Positions 43,295 through 51,344 of a stretch of DNA of 64,000 nucleotides are shown piece after piece (the stretch's first letter is position 1; every line of letters begins with the position of its first letter). This DNA comes from Eggerthellales bacterium. GTDB lineage: Bacteria > Actinomycetota > Coriobacteriia > Coriobacteriales > Eggerthellaceae. The DNA is taken from the NCBI GenBank assembly GCA_029225085.1, contig JAQXVU010000052.1:1-64000 (forward strand), given 5' to 3'. A model generated the notes under the pieces. The model saw nothing but the letters and a program-made list of their open reading frames with translations. It did no database searches and was not told the origin of the DNA. The position numbers and the translations under genes were made by a program.

Positions 43295-43402
43295 CCGCGA
43301 CCTTTCGCTCATGCAATCCCAAACCGTGCAGGCGCAGGACTGCATATGAGCCGCAAGCTCGCATCACGTAAAGCAGCCCGCACGCATTGGGAAGGGGATC
43401 TC

Positions 43403-44422
43403 ATGGGCTACGTCATCACTTTAGACACAGGAACCACCAACACCAGAGCAACGCTGCTGCGCCACTCCGGCGAAGTGGTGGCACAGGTCAGCACCGCAGT
43501 GGGCGTCAGAGACACCGCCATCACCGGAAGCAATAAGAAGCTGACCCTGGCAGTACGCGACGCCTTAAGCAAGCTGGTAGAGGACGAGGGCATCACCTTC
43601 AGGGACGTGAAGCGCATCATGGCATCGGGCATGATCACCTCGAACGTAGGACTGGTAGAGATTCCCCACATCACCGCTCCGGTCACCATGAACGACCTGG
43701 CACTGCAGGTGCAAGAGATTCTCATCCCCGACATTTGCCCCATTCCCTTGTGCTTCATCCCCGGCGTAAAGAACAGCGATCAGCCCGTCACCCAGGAAAC
43801 CGCTGCAGCTATGGACATTATGCGCGGTGAGGAAACAGAGGTCTGGGGCGTGACCCCTCAGCTGACGCCCGGTAAGCCTGCCCTGCTAGTACTCCCCGGC
43901 AGTCACATGAAATTCGTCGCCCTCGATGAGGAGCAGCGCATCACCGGTTGCATGACCTCTATCAGCGGCGAGCTCTTAGATTGCATCGTAAAGAACACCA
44001 TCATCGCCGACTCGACCAACCGCCTCTTCCCCACCGAAGACATCTACGACAGGGAAATGGTGCTAGAGGGCTACGAAAGCGGCCGAGCTCAGGGATTGGG
44101 CCGCGCTTGCTTCACCGGACGCATCATCAGCCAGTTCGCCCATCTAAGCCCCGAAGCGGTGGCCAACTTCATCTTAGGCGCCGTGCTGTCCTGCGACATT
44201 CAGGCCATCACCAGCAACACCTGCATCACGGTGCCCGAAAACGCCCAGGTGGTCATCGCCGGCAAGAACCCCTTCCGCCAAGCCATGGCCGACATCATGA
44301 CCCACGCAAAGCTCTTCGGCCAGGTGCAGACCCTGGTTCCTGACAGCCGCCTGCCCCTAAGCGCCGCAGGAGCACTGGCAATCGCCGGTGCGATGGACCA
44401 TACTGACAACCTGACAGCGTAA
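43403..44422 (+). CDS. dgoK: 2-dehydro-3-deoxygalactonokinase
   Basis: This 339-residue kinase phosphorylates 2-keto-3-deoxygalactonate with ATP. The N-terminal TLDTGTTNTRATLL forms the phosphate-binding loop, and VLPGSHMKFVALDE and SISGELLDCIVKN are further family motifs. The ATG at 43403 has an AAGGGGAT site. It follows the aldolase by 108 bases, giving the lower part of the galactonate pathway. A galactonate dehydratase is not in this window. Confidence 0.92.
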   Translation: MGYVITLDTGTTNTRATLLRHSGEVVAQVSTAVGVRDTAITGSNKKLTLAVRDALSKLVEDEGITFRDVKRIMASGMITSNVGLVEIPHITAPVTMNDLALQVQEILIPDICPIPLCFIPGVKNSDQPVTQETAAAMDIMRGEETEVWGVTPQLTPGKPALLVLPGSHMKFVALDEEQRITGCMTSISGELLDCIVKNTIIADSTNRLFPTEDIYDREMVLEGYESGRAQGLGRACFTGRIISQFAHLSPEAVANFILGAVLSCDIQAITSNTCITVPENAQVVIAGKNPFRQAMADIMTHAKLFGQVQTLVPDSRLPLSAAGALAIAGAMDHTDNLTA

Positions 44423-44446
44423 GCACAGACACCAAGCCAGGAGCAC

Positions 44447-45235
44447 ATGAACCGCAAGTACTTCTTCTTCGACTACGACGGCACCCTTGCCGTTCCCCAT
44501 ACCTATACCATCCCTGAATCGACCCGAGCCTGCCTTAAAGCTCTGGAAGATCAAGGGCATTTCGTCGCCCTGGCAACGGGGCGACTGCAGTGCAACGCCC
44601 TCGACTACGTGAAATCCGCCAATATCCGCAACATCGTGGCTGATGGCGGCTACTCCGTCACCTACGAAGGCGAGCTAGTGTGGATGCAGCCCCTGCCCCT
44701 GGCTCCCGTGCAGAAATGCCTGCGCAGGCTCGATGCAGCAGGCGTTCCCTGGGCGGTCACCACGGAAAACGAGCTGAAGCGCTACACCAACAACCCTCGC
44801 TTCGACGAGATCTCCGGGGACTACTATGTCCCCACCACCTATGACCCCACCCTGACCATCGATGACCTGACCCAGGTGCACAAGATCTACATCCCCGCCA
44901 AGCAGGGACAGGAAGCCGACTATGAACGTGCTGGCCTCTTAGAGGGCGTTCCCTGGGTACGCTACACCTCTGACACCGTGTTCGTTGAGCCCATGGAAAA
45001 GTCCGTGGGCGTGAAGAAGATGATGGATATCCTGGGCGCTCCCTATGAGGACGTGGTGGTCTTCGGCGACGGCCTGAACGACGTGAGCATGTTCCTGCCC
45101 GAATGGACGAGCATCGCCATGGGCAACGCCAAGGCGCCCCTAAAGGAGCTGGCAGACTACATTACCGACGATTGCGATAAGGACGGCATCCTGAAGGCAT
45201 GCCAGCACTTCGGCTGGGTGCCCCAGACGCTATAG
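44447..45235 (+). CDS. HAD-superfamily phosphatase, Cof type
   Basis: This 262-residue phosphatase has the four HAD motifs: FFDYDGTLA with the nucleophile aspartate, ALATGR, the lysine of MEKSVGVKKMM, and VFGDGLNDVSMF. The large cap between motifs two and three marks type IIB (Cof). Sugar phosphates are likely substrates. It follows dgoK by 24 bases with an AGGAG site, so it may serve the same pathway. Its last six bases overlap the convergent PHP gene. Confidence 0.92.
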   Translation: MNRKYFFFDYDGTLAVPHTYTIPESTRACLKALEDQGHFVALATGRLQCNALDYVKSANIRNIVADGGYSVTYEGELVWMQPLPLAPVQKCLRRLDAAGVPWAVTTENELKRYTNNPRFDEISGDYYVPTTYDPTLTIDDLTQVHKIYIPAKQGQEADYERAGLLEGVPWVRYTSDTVFVEPMEKSVGVKKMMDILGAPYEDVVVFGDGLNDVSMFLPEWTSIAMGNAKAPLKELADYITDDCDKDGILKACQHFGWVPQTL

Positions 45236-46012
45236 CTCTCGCACCACCTGCAGGCCCAAGCGCTGGGCCAGCGCATCAGCCTCGGGAATGCCCGCCAGAA
45301 GCTTGTCAGCCCTATGGCAATCGGAGGACAAAATGACCTTGCCGCCTGCATCGGCAATGCGCTTTAGAAGGGGAACCGACGGATAGGGCTCGCTGCGATA
45401 GCCCTTCACCACCGCGCCGGTGTTTATCTCGAAGAGAGCTCCCTGACCAATGAGGGCATCGAGAGCGGCCTGGGAGGCGGCCACATACCGCGGGTCGCTT
45501 TCGTCGAAGAGAGCGTTCCCCTCATTGAACTTGGTCACCAAGTCGAAATGGCCCACGACGTCGGCCCCGGTAACTTGCAGCACCTGGGCAACCTGAGCGT
45601 AGTATTCCTCGCAGAAGGCCAGGTAATCACCGTCAAAGTACCACTGCACATCGCGGATGAAGTCTTCCTTGGAATTGTCGACAGGCACATACGTGCCCTC
45701 ATGCAGCACGTAGTGCACCGATCCGATGACGAAATCGTAGCCATCGGTAGGCATGCGGGAGAAATAGTCCTGTTCCACACCGCAGAGAATGCGAATCCTG
45801 CCAGCATACTCCCGCTTCAGGGCTTCAACCTCTTGACGATAGCGATCGGTGTTCTGGCGGGACATGGCGTAGGACTCGTCGAAGAAGGTGTAGCTATGGC
45901 CGGAGAACCCCAGCGAGGGACAACCTGCCTGCAAGGCAGCTTCCACCGTTTCCCGCAGCGTGCTCGCACCGTCGCAGTAGGTGCTATGAGTGTGGAAGTT
46001 TGAATAGGCCAT
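45230..46012 (-). CDS. PHP-domain histidinol-phosphatase
   Basis: This 260-residue protein of the HisJ/HisK type has metal-ligand motifs FHTHSTYCDGAST at the start, ILCGVEQDY, VIGSVHYVLHEG, GADVVGHFDLVTKF and VILSSDCHRADKL. It probably dephosphorylates histidinol phosphate or another small phosphoester. No other histidine-biosynthesis gene is next to it. The assignment to histidine is from the family only. Confidence 0.88.
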   Translation of the reverse strand: MAYSNFHTHSTYCDGASTLRETVEAALQAGCPSLGFSGHSYTFFDESYAMSRQNTDRYRQEVEALKREYAGRIRILCGVEQDYFSRMPTDGYDFVIGSVHYVLHEGTYVPVDNSKEDFIRDVQWYFDGDYLAFCEEYYAQVAQVLQVTGADVVGHFDLVTKFNEGNALFDESDPRYVAASQAALDALIGQGALFEINTGAVVKGYRSEPYPSVPLLKRIADAGGKVILSSDCHRADKLLAGIPEADALAQRLGLQVVREL

Positions 46013-46254
46013 GAGCTAATCTCCCGTTTCCGATTGGCGAATCCTTTTCAGAGCAGCCTGCGGACCCCGTTCTCCCATTCACCTGCGAAATCGTTCGCAA
46101 ACTTCAGCGGGACCATCTGCAGACTCTTGCAGACTGCACAGCCCATGATAGAGCAAGGGCTCTCAACGAGGCCGAACGTTACGATTTGGTTTCCCCTCTT
46201 TTGCCAGTTGGTAACAGAGTCGGCGAGAAAACATGCCTGAAACATTGACCAGGC

Positions 46255-46288
46255 ATCCTTACGTCATTGACATCCGCGACGTAAGGAT
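46255..46288 (+). promoter_or_regulatory. Hairpin covering the ribosome site of a 43-residue gene
   Basis: Perfect arms ATCCTTACGTC (46255-46265) and GACGTAAGGAT (46278-46288) form an 11-bp stem. The AAGGA ribosome site of the small gene at 46294 lies within the 3' arm, so folding of the mRNA should block translation. Confidence 0.6.
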
Positions 46289-46293
46289 ACGCC

Positions 46294-46425
46294 ATGAAGC
46301 CAACCAAGTACGCAGCTGCAAACCACACCTCCCGCACCAAGGCCCAGAAGCGCACGTTCGAGCAGCGCAAGCTCGAGAAGGCTCCCCTGATGACCGCACG
46401 TGCCAAAAAGGCCGCAATCGCGTAG
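46294..46425 (+). CDS. Very small basic protein, unknown
   Basis: This 43-residue frame encodes a lysine/arginine/alanine-rich protein (begins MKPTKYAAANHTS, ends KKAAIA). Support comes from an AAGGA site six bases before the ATG and codon choice typical of the genome, almost always C or G at third positions. It has no membrane helix or signal peptide. It might bind nucleic acid or the ribosome, but this is inferred from charge only. The ribosome site lies in a perfect hairpin. Confidence 0.5.
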   Translation: MKPTKYAAANHTSRTKAQKRTFEQRKLEKAPLMTARAKKAAIA

Positions 46426-46593
46426 TTTCACCGCTTACCGCACCATCAGGCGAAGCCAAGGCGCTGCGATCATGCGCAGTTGCCAGGCGAGCCCGATGCG
46501 TTACGGCCATGGGCAAACACCCACAAGACCACATAGCGCTCACGCAGAGGCACTGGTATCATCGGCTGAGAAAATCCGAGAGAAAGCACCGCT

Positions 46594-47319
46594 ATGCCTC
46601 ATTCATTCGGACCGGACACCTCCTGGTCCCTTAACGACGATGTGCTCACCGTGAGCGCAACCGGCCCCCTTCGCACCCCTGCATGGGACGCTTCAGCCTG
46701 GGAAAGCCGCGATCAGGTCCGGACCATCGTCCTAGAAGAGGGGATCACCGTCATACCCGCCCTGTGTTTTCAGGACTACGCCTTCTTAGAGACGGTGCAG
46801 CTTCCTAGCACCCTCACCTATCTTGGCGCAAAGGCTTTCAGGAACTGCCCCCAGCTTCAGGCAATCGAGCCGCTCTGCGACATCCGCAGCATCGAAAAGG
46901 ATGCCTTCGAAGGCACGCGACTGAATGAGCTGCAGGACAAGCTCAGGGAGGCTCCTGCCGCCATTCGCCCCTACGAGCAGCTCTCCGGTGACCACGCCGA
47001 GGCTATCATCACCGACGCCATGCGCAACCTTCTTACAGGCGTTCCCTACGATCAGCAGCTGGAAAGCTACACTGCCTGGGTATCCGAGAAGGAGAACCAC
47101 GCCAAGGCAACAGCGCGCAAGTTCAACGAGAACGCAGCTAAGGCCCTGGTGGTGAAAGAAGGCATCGTGGTGGGCATCGCATTCGAAACCCACATCGGCG
47201 AAAGCCTGCTCATGAACTCCGGCAATTGGGAGCCGGTGAAGTTCCGTCCCACCGCCTTCAGGTTCCTGCACGACGACATCATCGCTTGTCGCTGGTCGAA
47301 GATGGAGTTCGCAGGCTAG
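46594..47319 (+). CDS. Leucine-rich-repeat (BspA-like) protein
   Basis: This 241-residue protein has one to two BspA/LRR_5-type repeats near residues 45-100 (TIVLEEGITVIPALCFQDY, VQLPSTLTYLGAKAFRNC). A helical region of unknown type (about 120-195) and a short beta-rich end follow. It lacks a signal peptide, unlike secreted BspA proteins, so it may be cytoplasmic. The start has only a weak ribosome site. A strong terminator follows. Confidence 0.78.
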   Translation: MPHSFGPDTSWSLNDDVLTVSATGPLRTPAWDASAWESRDQVRTIVLEEGITVIPALCFQDYAFLETVQLPSTLTYLGAKAFRNCPQLQAIEPLCDIRSIEKDAFEGTRLNELQDKLREAPAAIRPYEQLSGDHAEAIITDAMRNLLTGVPYDQQLESYTAWVSEKENHAKATARKFNENAAKALVVKEGIVVGIAFETHIGESLLMNSGNWEPVKFRPTAFRFLHDDIIACRWSKMEFAG

Positions 47320-47351
47320 TAAAGGGACGAGGAAGCGACAAAAGATATGCA

Positions 47352-47387
47352 AAAAGGGGGATGGCCCGCGGGCCATCCCCCCTTTTT
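47352..47387. terminator. Bidirectional terminator between LRR and NTF2-like genes
   Basis: A long stem of about 17 pairs around GGATGGCCCG/CGGGCCATCC with A- and T-runs at both ends serves the two convergent genes. Confidence 0.9.
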
Positions 47388-47398
47388 GTCTTGCAACC

Positions 47399-47815
47399 TT
47401 AATACGTGGTGGCGTAGGCCTTGGTCATAAGCCAGCTATCGCCCTCACGGGACAGATCGATGTCCATCTGCAGGGGCCAAAGATTGCGATCCTCCCCAAA
47501 CATGGAAGCATCTACCAGGCTCTTTCCACGAAGATGGGCCTCGTCGCCGTTCAGCTGCACGTCAAGGTCCTCATGATTCACATGGAAGCAGCTCTGGGAA
47601 CCGTCTACCACGTTCTCGATGAAGTCATACTTGGGGTAGGAATCCCCCGTTCGATACACAAATTCAAAGGGGTCGTCTAACAGGTCTTCCAACCCGGAGG
47701 CGTCCTTATCCATCAGGCAGTGGTACATCTCCCTGTAGGCGTTTGCAACCAGCTGCTTGTCTAAAGCGGCATCTACCGTACTTCGGCTTTCGCCGGTACT
47801 TCCACCGTCGCTCAT
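47399..47815 (-). CDS. NTF2-like (SnoaL-type) protein
   Basis: This 138-residue cytoplasmic protein looks like a cone-shaped NTF2-like fold. It has helices around VANAYREMYHCLMDKDASGLEDLL, then strands with FVYRTGD, DLDVQLNGDEAHLRG and DSWLMTKAYATTY. Such proteins may bind ligands or act as enzymes; no catalytic residues are identifiable. The ATG at 47815 has an AAAGG site and is preferred over an in-frame start 24 bases upstream. Confidence 0.68.
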   Translation of the reverse strand: MSDGGSTGESRSTVDAALDKQLVANAYREMYHCLMDKDASGLEDLLDDPFEFVYRTGDSYPKYDFIENVVDGSQSCFHVNHEDLDVQLNGDEAHLRGKSLVDASMFGEDRNLWPLQMDIDLSREGDSWLMTKAYATTY

Positions 47816-48151
47816 AGGAACCTTTCTGCGAGGGAACATGACTGCGGCCCCCTATGGGCCGCGCGAGGTCCTTGTGAACCTGTAGCTAGGGTATGATAAC
47901 GCACTTTCACCACGACAATGCAAGGGAATCGTCCAAGAACACAGAATGATTGCACCGCAATTCCATAGCTAGTTTCTATGCATACTCCCACTGTCGATAA
48001 ATCAATTACGCGCATATCGTAGCTAGACAGATTTACATTTCTGTTGGTTATCCACAAACGAGGGATAACGAGGCGATACCTATAATTGAAAGGGCATGGT
48101 CAGGCGTATGTCCAGGTCATGCAAGTCGTCACGACGAAAGGAGTTTCACCC
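47816..48151. other. Upstream region of the Tm-1-like operon
   Basis: No gene is evident. The region is AT-rich, carries three TAGCTAG heptamers (47883, 47966 and 48020), a perfect DnaA-type box TTATCCACA at 48048-48056 and a -10 TATAAT at 48081-48086. The AAAGGAG ribosome site lies before 48152. Confidence 0.65.
48048..48086 (+). promoter_or_regulatory. Promoter with adjacent DnaA-type box
   Basis: TTATCCACA (48048-48056) is a perfect consensus DnaA box. TATAAT follows at 48081-48086, placing the transcript start near 48093. A single box is more likely a regulatory site than an origin. Confidence 0.5.
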
Positions 48152-49360
48152 ATGAGCACTGTTGCCATCGTTGGCACCTTCGACACCAAGGGAGATGAGT
48201 TCGCCTACGTTAAGGACCGCTTCGAGGCCCTGGGCGTCAGCACCCTCACCATCCACGTTGGCGTCTTCGACCCAACCTTCACCCCCGATGTATCTAATGC
48301 AGAGGTCGCCAAGGCCGCTGGCGCAGACATCGCCGAGATCGTCGAGAAGAAGGACAGGGCCCTTGGCACCAAGACCATGTCCGAAGGCATCGCCACCCTG
48401 CTCCCTCAGCTATATGAAGAGGGCAAGTTCGACGGCGTGATCTCCCTGGGAGGCTCTGGCGGCACTTCCATCGCCACCGCCGCCATGCAGAAGCTGCCCA
48501 TCGGCGTCCCCAAGATCATGGTTTCCACCATGGCTTCCGGTGACACCTCCCCTTATGTGGGCGCATCCGACATCTGCATGTTCCCCTCTATCGTTGACGT
48601 TTCCGGCATCAACAGCTTCAGCACCGTCATCTACAACAATGCGGTAGCCGCTATGACCGGTATGCTGAACACCCCTAAGCCCGAGGCCGTCGAGAGCAAG
48701 CCTCTCATCGCAGCCACCATGTTCGGCGTAACCACCCCTTGCATCACCAAGGCTCAAGAGTACCTGCAGGATCAGGGCTATGAGGTTCTGGTATTCCACG
48801 CAACGGGTACTGGTGGCAAGTGCATGGAAGCCCTGGTAGAAGGCGGCTTCATCTCAGGCGTTCTCGACCTGACCACCACCGAGTGGTGCGACGAGACCGT
48901 AGGTGGCGTACTGGCAGCAGGTCCTGACCGCTGCTCCGCCGCAGCCATCAAGGGTGTTCCCGCTGTTGTCAGCGTCGGCGCTCTCGACATGGTGAACTTC
49001 GGCCCTATGGACACCGTTCCTCAGCAGTTCGCAGACCGCAACCTGTACCCCCACAACCCCACGGTTACCCTCATGCGCACCACCGTTCCCGAGAACGTGG
49101 CCATCGCCAAGAACATCGCCCGCAACGTGAACAAGTCTACGGGTCCCGTATCCTTCATGTTGCCTCTGGGCGGCGTCTCTATGATCGATGCCCCTGGTCA
49201 GCCTTTCGAAGGCGTAGAGGAGGACAAGGCCCTCTTCGACACCCTGAAGGCCGAGCTCGACACCGATAAGGTAGAGATCATCGAGGTGGACGCCCACATC
49301 AACGACGATGAGTTCGCTCTGGCAGCTGCCAAGAAGCTCATCGAGCTGATGAATAAGTAA
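48152..49360 (+). CDS. UPF0261 / Tm-1-like ATP-binding protein
   Basis: This 402-residue cytoplasmic protein matches UPF0261. It starts [20 protein letters not shown] and contains the glycine-rich segment [13 protein letters not shown] and the typical middle blocks [21 protein letters not shown] and [16 protein letters not shown]. The fold is a nucleotide-binding alpha/beta protein. The tomato resistance protein Tm-1 has the same N-terminal domain. Its bacterial biochemical role is not established. It is followed by the TIM-barrel gene that matches the rest of Tm-1. Confidence 0.9.
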   Translation: MSTVAIVGTFDTKGDEFAYVKDRFEALGVSTLTIHVGVFDPTFTPDVSNAEVAKAAGADIAEIVEKKDRALGTKTMSEGIATLLPQLYEEGKFDGVISLGGSGGTSIATAAMQKLPIGVPKIMVSTMASGDTSPYVGASDICMFPSIVDVSGINSFSTVIYNNAVAAMTGMLNTPKPEAVESKPLIAATMFGVTTPCITKAQEYLQDQGYEVLVFHATGTGGKCMEALVEGGFISGVLDLTTTEWCDETVGGVLAAGPDRCSAAAIKGVPAVVSVGALDMVNFGPMDTVPQQFADRNLYPHNPTVTLMRTTVPENVAIAKNIARNVNKSTGPVSFMLPLGGVSMIDAPGQPFEGVEEDKALFDTLKAELDTDKVEIIEVDAHINDDEFALAAAKKLIELMNK

Positions 49361-49530
49361 AACCGATCGGTGCCAGCTTACGGGCTGGCACCAACCTTGA
49401 GCGCTTCGGCATCTTCCGCCTCGTATTTGTGGATCGCGCCGAAGCCCACGTAACCAAACGTATTCCCAGCCCTTTTTGGGCGAAGAAAGCAGCCCTCTAT
49501 GGGCGAAACAACGAGCAAAGGAGAAACACA

Positions 49531-50361
49531 ATGCTTGACATGACCCGCGCAGAGATCCTCGATCGCTTCCGTAAGTCCCTGGCTGAGGGCAACATCATCC
49601 TCGGCGTTGGCGCTGGCACCGGCATCACCGCAAAGTCCTCCGAGGCTGGCGGCGCAGACCTGTTCGTTATCTACAACTCCGGTCGTTTCCGCATGGCTGG
49701 CCGCGGCTCTCTGGCTGGCCTGCTTTCCTATGGCGATGCAAACCAGATTGTTGTCGAGATGGGCGCCGAGGTTCTGCCTGTCGTCAAGGACACCCCTGTT
49801 CTGGCTGGCGTCTGCGGCACCGACCCCTTCCGCGTTATGCCTAAGTTCCTGCAGCAGCTGAAGGATCAGGGCTTCAACGGCGTTCAGAACTTCCCAACCG
49901 TCGGCCTGATCGATGGCGTGTTCCGCAAGAATCTGGAAGAGACCGGCATGGGCTATGACCTCGAGGTCGAGATGATCCGCGAGGCCCACAAGCTCGACAT
50001 GCTCACCTGCCCTTACGTATTCGACGAGGAGCAGGCAAAGGCCATGACCGAGGCTGGCGCTGACCTGATCGTTGCTCACATGGGTCTGACCACCGGCGGC
50101 ACCATCGGTGCTGAGACCGCTAAGAGTCTCGATGACTGCGTCGAGATCATCTCTGGCATCGTAAAGGTCGTTAAGGAGACCAACCCTGAGGCTATGGTCA
50201 TCTGCCACGGCGGTCCTATCTCCCAGCCTGCTGACGCTGCTTACATCATCGAGCACGTTCCTGGTATCGACGGCTTCTTCGGCGCTACTTCCATCGAGCG
50301 CCTTGCCGCTGAGAAGGGTATCCGCGAGCAGACCGAGGCCTTCAAGAGCATCAAGAAGTAA
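49531..50361 (+). CDS. Phosphoenolpyruvate-hydrolase-like TIM-barrel protein
   Basis: This 276-residue TIM-barrel protein of the PF09370 type has [25 protein letters not shown] at the first strand, [35 protein letters not shown] and [11 protein letters not shown]. The family is related to PEP mutase/hydrolase enzymes, but the true reaction is unknown. The ATG at 49531 has an AAAGGAG site; a longer upstream frame is not supported. Codons are strongly biased to GCT, GTT and GGC, suggesting high expression. It lies 170 bases after the Tm-1-like gene. Confidence 0.9.
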   Translation: MLDMTRAEILDRFRKSLAEGNIILGVGAGTGITAKSSEAGGADLFVIYNSGRFRMAGRGSLAGLLSYGDANQIVVEMGAEVLPVVKDTPVLAGVCGTDPFRVMPKFLQQLKDQGFNGVQNFPTVGLIDGVFRKNLEETGMGYDLEVEMIREAHKLDMLTCPYVFDEEQAKAMTEAGADLIVAHMGLTTGGTIGAETAKSLDDCVEIISGIVKVVKETNPEAMVICHGGPISQPADAAYIIEHVPGIDGFFGATSIERLAAEKGIREQTEAFKSIKK

Positions 50362-50401
50362 CTGAATCTCGCAGTTTCCTCGCAGCTTTCTGCAACATTC
50401 G

Positions 50402-50441
50402 GCGCCGGCTTCAAACGTTTTCTAATGCTTGGAGTCGGCGC
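50402..50441 (+). other. Long hairpin after the TIM-barrel gene
   Basis: GCGCCGGCTTCAAAC pairs with GCTTGGAGTCGGCGC over 15 positions with two wobbles and one mismatch, with a 10-base loop. No T-run follows, so it may be an RNA stabiliser or processing site instead of a true terminator. Confidence 0.6.
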
Positions 50442-50476
50442 TATGAATGTAAACTATTGAGAAGAAATCCTGATTA

Positions 50477-50512
50477 GCGCTATTTCCCTGGTAAAGGGGT
50501 GTAAAATAGCGC
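50477..50512 (+). promoter_or_regulatory. Dyad-symmetric promoter region of the rubrerythrin gene
   Basis: Perfect arms GCGCTATTT (50477-50485) and AAATAGCGC (50504-50512) enclose CCCT...AGGG, which pairs again. A -10 TAAAAT (50502-50507) overlaps the right arm. This suggests a redox-responsive operator or a structured mRNA leader. Confidence 0.6.
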
Positions 50513-50548
50513 CAGAGATAAACGATCATCGAGAGAGAGGATCATCCA

Positions 50549-51106
50549 ATGAAGTTTGTATGCCCCGTATGCGGTTACGTTGAGGAGTTCGACGGCGACG
50601 AGCTGCCCGCCGATTTCGTCTGCCCAGTATGCAAGGTTCCTGGCGAGAGGTTCATTAAGCAGGCTGGCGAGATGACTTGGGCTGCTGAGCACGTTGTAGG
50701 CGTTGGCAAGGCTGAGGGTGTTCCCGAGGACATCATCGAGGGCCTCCGCGCTAACTTCGAGGGTGAGTGCTCCGAGGTTGGCATGTACCTGGCAATGGCT
50801 CGCGTTGCTCATCGCGAGGGTTATCCTGAGATCGGCCTGTACTGGGAGAAGGCAGCCTACGAGGAGGCAGAGCATGCCGCTAAGTTCGCTGAGCTCCTGG
50901 GCGAGGTTGTCACCGACTCCACCAAGAAGAACCTCGAGATGCGCGTAGAGGCCGAGAACGGCGCTACCGCCGGTAAGTTCGAGCTGGCAAAGCGCGCTAA
51001 GGAGCTGAACCTGGACGCCATTCACGACACCGTTCATGAGATGGCTCGCGACGAGGCTCGTCACGGCAAGGCTTTCGCTGGTCTGCTGAAGCGCTACTTC
51101 GGCTAA
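50549..51106 (+). CDS. Reverse rubrerythrin (rubredoxin plus ferritin-like di-iron)
   Basis: This 185-residue protein has an N-terminal rubredoxin iron site (C5, C8, C25 and C28 in CPVC pairs). A ferritin-like four-helix domain follows with the di-iron ligands in [20 protein letters not shown] and [12 protein letters not shown]. Such proteins reduce peroxide in anaerobes. The rubredoxin part is placed first, opposite to classical rubrerythrin. GC-rich codons with many GTT/GCT triplets suggest high expression. It has its own promoter-like dyad and a strong terminator at 51203. Confidence 0.93.
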   Translation: MKFVCPVCGYVEEFDGDELPADFVCPVCKVPGERFIKQAGEMTWAAEHVVGVGKAEGVPEDIIEGLRANFEGECSEVGMYLAMARVAHREGYPEIGLYWEKAAYEEAEHAAKFAELLGEVVTDSTKKNLEMRVEAENGATAGKFELAKRAKELNLDAIHDTVHEMARDEARHGKAFAGLLKRYFG

Positions 51107-51202
51107 TCAGTCTCGCCGGCGCACCGCTAAAGCTGAATCTGCCTGCAGATACACAGCTAAAGCTAACCGCACACTTAACGAGATTTCGCACCTAGCGAAC
51201 GC

Positions 51203-51230
51203 AAGGGGCCGCTCTTCGGAGCGGCCCCTT
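51203..51230 (+). terminator. Terminator of the rubrerythrin gene
   Basis: The perfect 12-bp stem AAGGGGCCGCTC-TTCG-GAGCGGCCCCTT has a stable UUCG loop, then CTTCTTCG. Confidence 0.85.
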
Positions 51231-51344
51231 CTTCGTGGGCTAACCTAAGGCAATATCAGATATGAACCGAAACACGGCACTTGGCAAACTCTGGCACAAG
51301 CCATGCCTTATCGGTATATGAAGCTCAAACCAAGAAAGCTGACG

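Noticed and set aside
46233-46634. A 133-codon frame over the small basic gene
   Set aside because: It lacks a ribosome site and has atypical composition. The shorter frame at 46294 has both a ribosome site and normal codon bias.
48048-48056. Possible replication origin at the DnaA box
   Set aside because: Only a single perfect box was seen, with no cluster, no AT-rich 13-mers and no dnaA or dnaN genes nearby.
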